From NCBI GenBank assembly GCA_045633005.1, contig JAZQXT010000044.1:1-32913 (forward strand): a stretch of 32,913 nucleotides of DNA, read 5' to 3'. Numbering within the stretch: position 1 is the stretch's first letter; each line of letters begins with the position of its first letter. The notes below the pieces were generated by a model. That model ran no database searches, was not told the origin of the DNA, and saw nothing but the letters and a program-made list of their open reading frames with translations. Origin of the DNA: CAG-390 sp045633005. Lineage in GTDB: Bacteria > Bacillota > Clostridia > Oscillospirales > CAG-272. Both the position numbers and the translations under genes were made by a program. Below, piece by piece: positions 8,570-15,039 of this stretch.

Positions 8570-9754
8570 TTAGTGGTGGAAAAGTCTCATTCCCGTGAAC
8601 GCCATTGCCATGCCGTATCTGTCGCAGGTGGCGATAACGTTATCGTCTCTGATAGATCCGCCGGGCTCGGCAATGTACTTAACGCCGCTCTTGTGAGCGC
8701 GCTCGATGTTGTCGCCAAACGGGAAGAATGCGTCAGAGCCAAGCGCTACGCCGTCACGGGTAGCAAGGAATGCCTTTGCCTCCTCGTCGGTGAGGGGCTC
8801 GGGACGGACGGTAAAGTACTTCTGCCAGTTGCCGTCAGCGCAAACGTCTTCTTCATTCTTATTAATATAACCGTCGATAACGTTGTCTCTGTCGGGTCTG
8901 CCGATATCCGCTCTAAAAGGAAGATTAAGAACCTTTTCGTGCTGACGAAGGAACCAAGTGTCAGCCTTTTCACCTGCAAGTCTGGTGCAATGGATTCTCG
9001 TCTGCTGACCTGCGCCAACACCGATAGCCTGTCCGTCAACCGCATAGCAAACGGAATTGGACTGCGTGTATTTAAGAGTGATCAGCGCAACGATGAGATC
9101 GCGGATAGCGCTTTCGGGCATCTCCTTGTTAGCGGTAACTACGTTGGTGAGAAGCTCACGGTTGATCTCGAAATTGTTTCTTCCCTGCTCAAAGGTAATG
9201 CCGTAGACCTGCTTGGTCTCGATGGGAGCGGGAACGTAATCGGGGTCGATCTTAACGATATTGTAGTTGCCCTTTCTCTTGGACTTGAGTATCTCAAGCG
9301 CCTCGGGCTCATATCCGGGAGCGATAACGCCGTCGGAGACCTCGCGCTTGATCATCAGCGCGGTGGTAACGTCGCAAACGTCGGAGAGAGCCACCCAATC
9401 GCCAAAGGAACACATACGGTCAGTTCCTCTTGCTCTTGCATACGCGCAAGCGAGGGGCGAGTCGTCAAGACCCTCGATATCGTCTACGAAGCAAGCCTTT
9501 TTGAGCGTGTCGGAAAGCTTGATTCCGACAGCCGCAGAGGTGGGGCTAACGTGCTTGAAGGACGTTACTGCAGGAAGTCCAAGAGCCTCTTTAAGCTCCT
9601 TAACAAGCTGCCAGCTGTTGAACGCATCAAGGAAGTTGATGTATCCGGGACGGCCCGAAAGTATCTCGATAGGAAGCTCGCTTCCGTCTGCCATGTATAT
9701 CTTCGCGGGCTTCTGATTGGGGTTACAGCCGTATTTCAGTTCAAATTCTTTCAT
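8570..9754 (-). CDS. purH: AICAR formyltransferase, stand-alone (lacks the IMP cyclohydrolase domain of PurH)
   Basis: It transfers the formyl group of 10-formyl-THF to AICAR to give FAICAR, step nine of purine synthesis. Usual bifunctional PurH is about 510 residues, with an N-terminal MGS-fold cyclohydrolase. This protein has only 394 residues and begins directly with the transformylase fold (MKEFELKYGCNPNQKPAKIY). The catalytic Lys-His pair is in SFKHVSPTSAAVG (Lys67, His68). RAIGGGE-like blocks of the two-domain form are replaced by GYEPEALEILKSKRKGN. The missing cyclohydrolase is supplied by the adjacent upstream gene (9771-10502). An AGAGGATC ribosome site precedes the ATG. AICAR builds up when 10-formyl-THF is short and is the precursor of ZTP, the probable ligand of the leader riboswitch. 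The symbol is used for the transformylase half only. Confidence 0.93.
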   Translation of the reverse strand: MKEFELKYGCNPNQKPAKIYMADGSELPIEILSGRPGYINFLDAFNSWQLVKELKEALGLPAVTSFKHVSPTSAAVGIKLSDTLKKACFVDDIEGLDDSPLACAYARARGTDRMCSFGDWVALSDVCDVTTALMIKREVSDGVIAPGYEPEALEILKSKRKGNYNIVKIDPDYVPAPIETKQVYGITFEQGRNNFEINRELLTNVVTANKEMPESAIRDLIVALITLKYTQSNSVCYAVDGQAIGVGAGQQTRIHCTRLAGEKADTWFLRQHEKVLNLPFRADIGRPDRDNVIDGYINKNEEDVCADGNWQKYFTVRPEPLTDEEAKAFLATRDGVALGSDAFFPFGDNIERAHKSGVKYIAEPGGSIRDDNVIATCDRYGMAMAFTGMRLFHH

Positions 9755-9770
9755 AATATGATCCTCTGCA

Positions 9771-10502
9771 TTATATATTTTTGTTTATGATGATCTCGCT
9801 TGCTTCGCTACCGTCAAGGGGAATTGCGCGGACGAAGAGAGATACCTTGTTATCAGCGTTAAGATTGCTCCAAACGATATCTGCAAGCTCCTCGGCGGTG
9901 TTGGGAAGCTCTACCTCCTCGGGCTCACCGTAGAAGGACGGAATGGGATTGCCGTCGCACTTGTAGGTGTGAATGAAATGACCAAAGCCATCTCTGGGAG
10001 TATAGCTGTAAAAATATCTGTTACATACCGAGCCATCTCCGTTTGCGCTCTTCAATATGGACATCTGATAATTGAATGCGCCAGACGGAGCGTAATGAAG
10101 TATTCCGGAAATTCGGGGAGTGAAGTTGGGAGCATCGTCCTCAAACTCACGGGTGTGCAATGCCTTGACAAATGCACAGCCATCCTCGCCGTTTTCCTTT
10201 ATATAATCGTATATTGTATCGGTCTGATCTCCGTTTGTTATAATGTCGATCGAACCGTTCTGCGCAGAAAGATAAGGGTTGTAAATTATAAGATGGGGAT
10301 CGGACATCTTGGATTCGTCAAAAGCCTTGGTGCGCATACCGCCGTCAAAGCGCTCGAAAATGCGGTTGCGGCTGTTTTCGCTTCTGCCCATGATGAAGTA
10401 CGCGATCATTGCGTTCTTGCCGTCGGCGGATTTACCGATTATGATTCCGCGACCGGGGTAGGTATTGGTAGAAAGCAGGTTTTTGATATCGTAAAGTGCC
10501 AT
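9771..10502 (-). CDS. purO: IMP cyclohydrolase, PurO-like
   Basis: It probably closes the ring of FAICAR to IMP, the last step of the pathway. The 243-residue sequence has no resemblance to the MGS-fold cyclohydrolase of PurH. Its start (LLSTNTYPGRGIIIGKSADG) and the block MGRSENSRNRIF resemble the PurO-type IMP cyclohydrolase family (Pfam IMP_cyclohyd), first known from methanogenic archaea and also found in Clostridia. The neighbouring transformylase lacks a cyclohydrolase domain, so the context demands this activity. The gene lies 16 nt before the transformylase gene and 3 nt after purN, with an AGGAGAT site 5-6 nt before the ATG. The family call is from motif memory; the pathway logic is strong. 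Confidence 0.88.
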   Translation of the reverse strand: MALYDIKNLLSTNTYPGRGIIIGKSADGKNAMIAYFIMGRSENSRNRIFERFDGGMRTKAFDESKMSDPHLIIYNPYLSAQNGSIDIITNGDQTDTIYDYIKENGEDGCAFVKALHTREFEDDAPNFTPRISGILHYAPSGAFNYQMSILKSANGDGSVCNRYFYSYTPRDGFGHFIHTYKCDGNPIPSFYGEPEEVELPNTAEELADIVWSNLNADNKVSLFVRAIPLDGSEASEIIINKNI

Positions 10503-10505
10503 GAT

Positions 10506-11120
10506 TTATCTCCTATCGAGTTTATTTGAACATACTTTTTCAACTGCAAGCGGAAGTATCTTCCACTCCGCCTGACGCATTACGCGCTTTTGCAACTTTT
10601 CGGGGGTGTCGCCGTCCTTGATAGCGACCGCCTTTTGCATAATAATCTCGCCGCCGTCGGGAATCTCGTTAACGAAATGCACCGTCGCGCCCGTTACCTT
10701 TACGCCGTATTCAAGCGCCGCCTCATGAACGCGAAGTCCGTAGAAGCCCTTGCCGCAGAACGACGGAATGAGAGAGGGGTGAACGTTGATTATCTGCTTG
10801 GGATATTTCGACGTAAACTCCTCACTGAGAATTGACATAAAGCCCGCAAGAACGATAACGTCTATATCGTTTTCAGCAAGCAGAGCCGAAATAGCGTTTT
10901 CAAACGCCTGCGCCGAGCCGCACTCGCTTTTTAACACTACCGCGGTAGCAATACCTGCGTTTGCGGCGCGGGTGAGAGCGTACGCATCCTTGTTGTTTGA
11001 AATAACGAGCTTGATGCTTCCCGACTTTATGATACCGCTTTTTTCGGCATCTATAAGCGCTTGAAGATTAGTGCCGCCGCCCGAAACGAGAACGGCTATA
11101 TTGATTTTGTTTTCACTCAT
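10506..11120 (-). CDS. purN: Phosphoribosylglycinamide formyltransferase, folate-dependent
   Basis: PurN formylates GAR with 10-formyl-THF, step three of purine synthesis. The 204 residues match the family. The N-terminal loop VLVSGGGTNLQALID and the catalytic triad are in place: Asn112 and His114 in INVHPSLIPSF and the Asp in IPDGG (Asp155). It is the folate-dependent type, not the formate-using PurT type, so it relies on the Fhs product encoded at the end of the operon. The ATG overlaps the stop of the formate channel gene by 4 nt (ATGA), with a GAGGA site inside that gene. This implies translational coupling between the channel and a formyl-THF consumer. Confidence 0.97.
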   Translation of the reverse strand: MSENKINIAVLVSGGGTNLQALIDAEKSGIIKSGSIKLVISNNKDAYALTRAANAGIATAVVLKSECGSAQAFENAISALLAENDIDVIVLAGFMSILSEEFTSKYPKQIINVHPSLIPSFCGKGFYGLRVHEAALEYGVKVTGATVHFVNEIPDGGEIIMQKAVAIKDGDTPEKLQKRVMRQAEWKILPLAVEKVCSNKLDRR

Positions 11121-11725
11121 TTTTTATCCTCGCTCTTTCCTATTCTGCCAAGCACGGGAAGCAGCATACCGCCCAAAGCGTTGCCGAGTATTACTATCCA
11201 TATAAAGCCCGTCGCGCGGAGCGAAACGATGCCCGACGCGGCAAAATAAAACATATCCGCGATCGAGTGCTCAAATCCCGCAAGGATAAACGCGGGAACG
11301 CAGAAAAGAACGGAAATATAGCTTCCCTTTTCCTTGTAGATGCTGACGGCAAGATACATAAGTATTCCGCAAAATACGCCGCGCACGAAAGCTGTCAAAA
11401 TCGTCTGCTCAAGCTTTGCCGTGCAAGCCGTAATCGCGGCATCTGCAACGTTTGGCAAAGCGAAGCCGAGCACGTAGCCGCACGCTATCGTGCCTATGGC
11501 GTTGCCAAGCAACGCCAAAAGCACGTCACCGATCTGCTGTTTTGAATGATCCGCAAATAGATATCCGACCTTGCCCGTAAACAGAAAATACGATTTTGCA
11601 CAAATACATATCAGCGCAACGCAGAAAAACATCGCGCCAACGTATTTATTGTCGCTGGCAAGAAAAGTGCTTCCGCCTATGGAAATAAGTATTCCTGCGG
11701 AAATTCCGCTGAAAAGGCGTTTCAT
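11117..11725 (-). CDS. Formate/nitrite transporter (FNT) family channel, compact form
   Basis: A membrane channel of the FNT family, most likely carrying formate. The 202 residues are shorter than the usual 250-290, yet six hydrophobic segments are visible (about 4-22, 28-48, 66-89, 108-129, 135-156 and 170-193), so the shortening is in the ends and not in the core. Diagnostic residues are present: LFTGKVGY after helix 2, ALLGNAIGT in helix 3, the FNT signature AGFEHSIADMFYF with the central histidine (His153), and GNALGGML in the last helix. Its start overlaps the purM stop by 1 nt (TAATG) and its end overlaps purN by 4 nt, so it belongs to the purine operon. With fhs in the same transcript, formate uptake for 10-formyl-THF synthesis is the natural role. 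Export or another anion (nitrite, hydrosulfide) cannot be excluded from sequence. Confidence 0.9.
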   Translation of the reverse strand: MKRLFSGISAGILISIGGSTFLASDNKYVGAMFFCVALICICAKSYFLFTGKVGYLFADHSKQQIGDVLLALLGNAIGTIACGYVLGFALPNVADAAITACTAKLEQTILTAFVRGVFCGILMYLAVSIYKEKGSYISVLFCVPAFILAGFEHSIADMFYFAASGIVSLRATGFIWIVILGNALGGMLLPVLGRIGKSEDKK

Positions 11726-12771
11726 TACTGAATTACGATGCTTTCCTCGGACTCAACGATCTTACCGATAACGTAAGCGTCCTCGCCGTTTGCCTTGAGT
11801 ATCTCAAGTGCGGTATCTACCTCGTCTGCGGGAACTACGATGCTCATACCAACGCCCATATTGAAGGTGTTGAACATATCTCTCTCGCTGATATTGCCCG
11901 TCTTTGCGATAAGGTCGAAAATGGGAAGAACTCTGATGGAAGCGCGGTCGATAACTGCGCCGAGTCCCTCGGGAATGCTTCTCGGAATGTTCTCGTAGAA
12001 GCCGCCGCCCGTGATGTGAGAAATGCCGCGAACGTTGACCTTCTCCATAAGAGCGAGAACGGGCTTAACGTATATTCTCGTGGGGGTAAGGAGAGTTTCA
12101 CCGACGGACTTTCCGCCAAGCTCGGCAACGGGAGTCTTGATGTCAGCGTTTTCAACGTCAAATACCTTTCTCACAAGGGAGAATCCGTTGGAGTGAACGC
12201 CGCTTGAGGGGAGCGCGATGATAACGTCGCCCGCCTTCATCTTTTTGTTGTCGATGACCTTGGATTTATCAACGATACCCGTGCAGTAGCCTGCAAGGTC
12301 GTATTCGTCTACGGGATAGAAGCCTGGCATCTCGGCAGTTTCGCCGCCGATAAGTGCCGCACCCGACATAACGCAACCGTCGCAAACGCCCTTTACGATG
12401 TCCGCGATGCGCTCGGGAATATTCTTTCCGCAAGCGATGTAGTCAAGGAAGAAAAGAGGCTTTGCGCCGACGCATATAACGTCGTTTACGCACATTGCAA
12501 CGCAGTCGATACCGACGGTGTCGTGCTTGTCCATAAGGAACGCGAGCTTGAGCTTGGTGCCTACACCGTCAGTTCCGCTGACGAGAATGGGCTTGGTCAT
12601 ACCCGTAATATCAAGCTCGAAAAGACCTCCGAAGCCGCCAAGGTCGGAGCAAACACCGCTCGTCATAGTTCTTGCGATGTGCTGCTTCATAAGTTCAACG
12701 GCGCGGTAACCCGCAGTAATATCAACGCCTGCGGCTGCGTAGCTGTCTGATCTGGAATTCTTGTGGCTCAT
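11725..12771 (-). CDS. purM: Phosphoribosylformylglycinamidine cyclo-ligase (AIR synthetase)
   Basis: PurM uses ATP to cyclise FGAM to AIR, step five of purine synthesis. The 348-residue product matches the family. It shows SYAAAGVDITAGYRAV near the N-terminus, SGTDGVGTKLKLAF, the metal/ATP region DYIACGKNIPERIADIVKGV, GGETAEMPGFY and the C-terminal HITGGGFYENIPR. The frame is open for 23 more codons upstream, but that stretch overlaps purF and has no family similarity. A GAGAGG site lies before the ATG at 12771, so I used that start. The gene begins 22 nt after purF, and its stop shares one base with the formate channel start. Confidence 0.97.
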   Translation of the reverse strand: MSHKNSRSDSYAAAGVDITAGYRAVELMKQHIARTMTSGVCSDLGGFGGLFELDITGMTKPILVSGTDGVGTKLKLAFLMDKHDTVGIDCVAMCVNDVICVGAKPLFFLDYIACGKNIPERIADIVKGVCDGCVMSGAALIGGETAEMPGFYPVDEYDLAGYCTGIVDKSKVIDNKKMKAGDVIIALPSSGVHSNGFSLVRKVFDVENADIKTPVAELGGKSVGETLLTPTRIYVKPVLALMEKVNVRGISHITGGGFYENIPRSIPEGLGAVIDRASIRVLPIFDLIAKTGNISERDMFNTFNMGVGMSIVVPADEVDTALEILKANGEDAYVIGKIVESEESIVIQ

Positions 12772-12793
12772 TTTTTTGACCTCTCTATCTTTA

Positions 12794-14218
12794 TTATTCT
12801 TTACCTGTCCAGCAGTATGTGCAAAGCTTGCAGGGCTCAAGTCCTATCGAGTCGATAAGTCCCTGCATGGTTTGAAATTCAAGTGTTTCGAAATTAAATT
12901 TATCCGCTATCGAGCGGCGGAGCTTCTTGCCGCGCTCGGTGTTGGGGTCGCTGTATTCGTCAATGTATTTAAGTCCGTCCTCGCCCTCAAGCTCAACTAT
13001 CGTGCGACGGGTTATAAGCTCCATATCGTTCGTCGAGCGGGAGAAGTTCAGGTATTTACATCCGTACATAATGGGCGGACACGCGGAACGCATATGTACC
13101 GATTTTGCACCGTTGGTATAAAGAAAATCAACCGTCTCCTTAAGCTGTGTGCCGCGCACTATCGAGTCGTCAACGAAAAGAAGATTTTTGCCCTCAATAA
13201 GCTGGTGAACGGGGATCTGCTTCATATTTGCAATCTTGTTGCGCTCGGATTGTTTTTGCGGCATAAAGCTTCGCGCCCAAGTAGGCGTATATTTGATATA
13301 CGGTCTTGCAAAGGGGGCTTTGCTTTCGTTAGCGTAGCCTATCGCGTGGGGAGTGCCCGAATCGGGAACGCCGCCAACGTAGTCAAGCTCGCCGACAACG
13401 CCCGTTTCTTCGTCGTGCTTTGCAATTATCGCTCCGTTGCGATAGCGCATAGCTTCAACGCTGACGCCTTCGTACTCGGACGTGGGATATCCGAAATAAG
13501 ACCAAAGGAACGCGCACATACGCATCTTCTTACCCGGTGCGGCAAGGCGCGTAAGGCTCGTAGCGCTTATCTCTACGACCTCGCCCGGTCCAAGCTCCTT
13601 TTCGTACTCATAGCCGAGCTTAAAGCAAGCGTAGGACTCAAATGAAACGCAGTAGCCGTCCTCGTTCTTTCCGATGATCACGGGGATTCTTCCAAGCTTA
13701 TCGCGAGCGGCAATGATCTTTCCTTCATCCGTAAGGATAAGTATCGACGCCGTGCCAGATATCATTCGTTGAGCAAACTGTATGCCCTCAACGAAGGTGC
13801 TTTTTTGATTTATCATAGCCGCAACAAGCTCGTTTGCGTTTATCCTGCCGCCCGTCATAGCGTCAAAATGACCGCCGCTGAAGGAGAGATAATGCTCGAT
13901 AAGCTCGTTGGCGTTATTGATCTTACCTATCGTCGATATTGCGTACGTTCCGAGGTTTGAGCGTATGAGGAGCGGTTGAGGATCGGTATCGCTGATGCAT
14001 CCGATCGCGGCGTTTCCGCTCATCTCGTCGAAAACGTGCTCGAACTTGGTTCTGAAAGGAGAATTTTGAATATTGTGAATTTCGCGTTGAAGGCCTATCT
14101 TCTCATCATAAGCCGCCATTCCTCCGCGACTCGTTCCGAGATGCGAATGATAGTCCGTTCCAAAAAAGACCTCTGCGATAACGTCGTGATTTGAAACAGC
14201 TCCAAAAAAACCACCCAT
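12794..14218 (-). CDS. purF: Amidophosphoribosyltransferase family protein without the catalytic N-terminal cysteine
   Basis: The usual enzyme makes 5-phosphoribosylamine from PRPP and glutamine, the first step of purine synthesis. The C-terminal phosphoribosyltransferase half is intact, with the PRPP loop LLFVDDSIVRGTQ at about 347-358. Cysteines matching the four iron-sulfur ligands of the Bacillus-type enzyme are present (Cys235, Cys387, and Cys466/Cys469 in CTYCWTGK). The N-terminal Ntn-hydrolase half is degenerate. The protein starts MGGFFGAVS, so Gly sits where mature PurF has the nucleophile Cys1, and no cysteine occurs before residue 74. The RYST and HNGNL substrate motifs are replaced by GCISDTD and TIGKINN. 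A GGAGG site directly upstream supports this start. It probably uses free ammonia or a partner glutaminase. Similar Cys-less proteins exist in other anaerobes, so this is a family and not a sequencing error. It is the second gene of the operon, 36 nt after purE. Confidence 0.9.
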   Translation of the reverse strand: MGGFFGAVSNHDVIAEVFFGTDYHSHLGTSRGGMAAYDEKIGLQREIHNIQNSPFRTKFEHVFDEMSGNAAIGCISDTDPQPLLIRSNLGTYAISTIGKINNANELIEHYLSFSGGHFDAMTGGRINANELVAAMINQKSTFVEGIQFAQRMISGTASILILTDEGKIIAARDKLGRIPVIIGKNEDGYCVSFESYACFKLGYEYEKELGPGEVVEISATSLTRLAAPGKKMRMCAFLWSYFGYPTSEYEGVSVEAMRYRNGAIIAKHDEETGVVGELDYVGGVPDSGTPHAIGYANESKAPFARPYIKYTPTWARSFMPQKQSERNKIANMKQIPVHQLIEGKNLLFVDDSIVRGTQLKETVDFLYTNGAKSVHMRSACPPIMYGCKYLNFSRSTNDMELITRRTIVELEGEDGLKYIDEYSDPNTERGKKLRRSIADKFNFETLEFQTMQGLIDSIGLEPCKLCTYCWTGKE

Positions 14219-14254
14219 TGGGTTGACCTCCGATCTTGCGCTTTTGGTGCGATA

Positions 14255-14749
14255 TTATTTGTTGAACTCTGCCTCAACGGCGGCGTTCTTCTGAAGTACC
14301 TTTTCGGCGTCTGCGGCGCGCTTTGCATCAAGCTTTGCGGCAAGCTCTGCATCGGTCACGCCGAGTATCTGTATTGCGATAAGGGCGGCGTTGACCGCTC
14401 CGTCAACTGCGACCGTTGCTACGGGGATTCCCGAGGGCATTTGCACGGTCGAAAGAAGCGCGTCCAAGCCGTCAAGCTTATTTGAGCTGCAGGGGATGCC
14501 TATCACGGGCAGAGTCGTGCGAGCGGCAAGTGCACCCGCAAGGTGAGCCGCCATTCCCGCCGCGGCAATTATTGCGCCGAAGCCGTTTTTCCTTGCTTCA
14601 GACGCAAAAACAGACGCCTCTTCGGGCGTTCTGTGCGCTGAAAAAATATGTACTTCGTAGGGTACACCAAAAGATGCAAGAGTATCTACTGCCTTACGAA
14701 CAACGGGAAGATCGCTGTCGCTTCCCATAACGATTCCGACTTTTTTCAT
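14255..14749 (-). CDS. purE: 5-(carboxyamino)imidazole ribonucleotide mutase
   Basis: PurE interconverts carboxylated aminoimidazole ribonucleotides at step six of purine synthesis. The 164 residues match the family, with MGSDSDLP at 8-15, SAHRTPE at 37-43, the active-site block AAGMAAHLAGALA and PSGIPVATVAV. The start is fixed by an AGGAGG site 5-6 nt before the ATG. It is the first gene of the purine operon, right after the ZTP riboswitch and terminator. No purK, purC or purB is in the operon, so either those are elsewhere or, for PurK, this PurE acts directly on AIR and CO2 (class II). The sequence alone does not let me choose. Confidence 0.95.
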   Translation of the reverse strand: MKKVGIVMGSDSDLPVVRKAVDTLASFGVPYEVHIFSAHRTPEEASVFASEARKNGFGAIIAAAGMAAHLAGALAARTTLPVIGIPCSSNKLDGLDALLSTVQMPSGIPVATVAVDGAVNAALIAIQILGVTDAELAAKLDAKRAADAEKVLQKNAAVEAEFNK

Positions 14750-14767
14750 AACTACCTCCTAAAAATC

Positions 14768-14802
14768 AAAAAGGCGCACTTATTCCACGGAATAAATGTG
14801 CC
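14768..14802 (-). terminator. Terminator of the ZTP riboswitch expression platform
   Basis: On the minus strand GGCACATTTATT (from 14802) pairs with AATAAGTGCGCC (ending 14773), with one A-C mismatch and a short CCGTGG loop, followed by TTTTTGATTTTT. Its first arm begins inside the conserved 3' segment CCGTCTGGGCA of the aptamer, so ligand-bound aptamer and terminator compete for the same bases. ZTP binding should let transcription continue into purE. Confidence 0.88.
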
Positions 14803-14883
14803 CAGACGGTCGGCAAAGCGTACGCTCCACAGATTTCTGTTCCACTGTGTTACGCCACATCACCCGTCAGTCACAGAAACCCT
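14798..14883 (-). promoter_or_regulatory. ZTP riboswitch (pfl motif) controlling the purine/formate operon
   Basis: The minus-strand leader of purE carries the pfl/ZTP aptamer landmarks: GTGACTGACGG in the first domain, a GTGG..ACAGAAATCTGT hairpin followed by GTGGAGCGT, a linker hairpin, and the signature CCGTCTGGGCA in the 3' domain. The last block can pair with the first for the known pseudoknot. The class senses ZTP/ZMP, made when 10-formyl-THF is low. Position, overlap with a terminator, and the downstream genes (AICAR transformylase, purN, fhs) all support the call. Boundaries are approximate. Confidence 0.93.
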
Positions 14884-14898
14884 ATAATTAACATAAAT

Positions 14899-14938
14899 AT
14901 AATATCATATTAACTATTTTTTGTCAATAGTTTGTCAA
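14899..14938 (-). promoter_or_regulatory. Sigma-A-type promoter of the purine operon
   Basis: On the minus strand TTGACA (14922-14927) and TATTAT (14899-14904) are separated by 17 nt, and TGA before the -10 makes an extended -10. A second TTGACA (14933-14938) lies 11 nt upstream within a repeated TATTGACAAA. The start should be near 14892, about 10 nt before the riboswitch aptamer. Confidence 0.9.
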
Positions 14939-14992
14939 TAGAAAAAAGATATTTTTTGAATTAATTTGGCATATGCCCCGCCGCAAAAGCGA

Positions 14993-15031
14993 ATACACCC
15001 CGTCATAAAAGCTCGGGGTGTATTTCGTTTT
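14993..15031. terminator. Terminator between the flippase gene and the purine operon promoter
   Basis: ATACACCCCG (14993-15002) and CGGGGTGTAT (15014-15023) form a perfect 10-bp stem with an 11-nt loop. It lies 16 nt past the flippase stop and ends the long nusB-to-flippase transcript. A T-run follows on the plus strand (TTCGTTTTT), with a weaker one on the minus strand (TCGCTTTTG). Confidence 0.82.
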
Positions 15032-15039
15032 TGTATAAG

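Noticed and set aside
7182..9790. Two long plus-strand open frames (463 and 405 codons) opposite purD and the AICAR transformylase gene
   Set aside because: The minus-strand frames carry complete known enzymes with motifs and ribosome sites. The plus-strand frames have no ribosome site, no recognisable motif and a composition expected from antisense of G+C-biased codons.
11117..11725. Formate channel gene as a truncated pseudogene because of its short length
   Set aside because: All six helices, the FNT signature with the central His and the last-helix GN-x-x-GG are present, and the gene keeps exact coding overlaps with both neighbours.
14218..14254. A frameshift or missed upstream start that would restore a catalytic Cys in PurF
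   Set aside because: A strong GGAGG site directly precedes the MGGFFG start, and only 36 nt separate it from the purE stop. The RYST and HNGNL motifs are also changed, so the Cys loss is not a start-site error.
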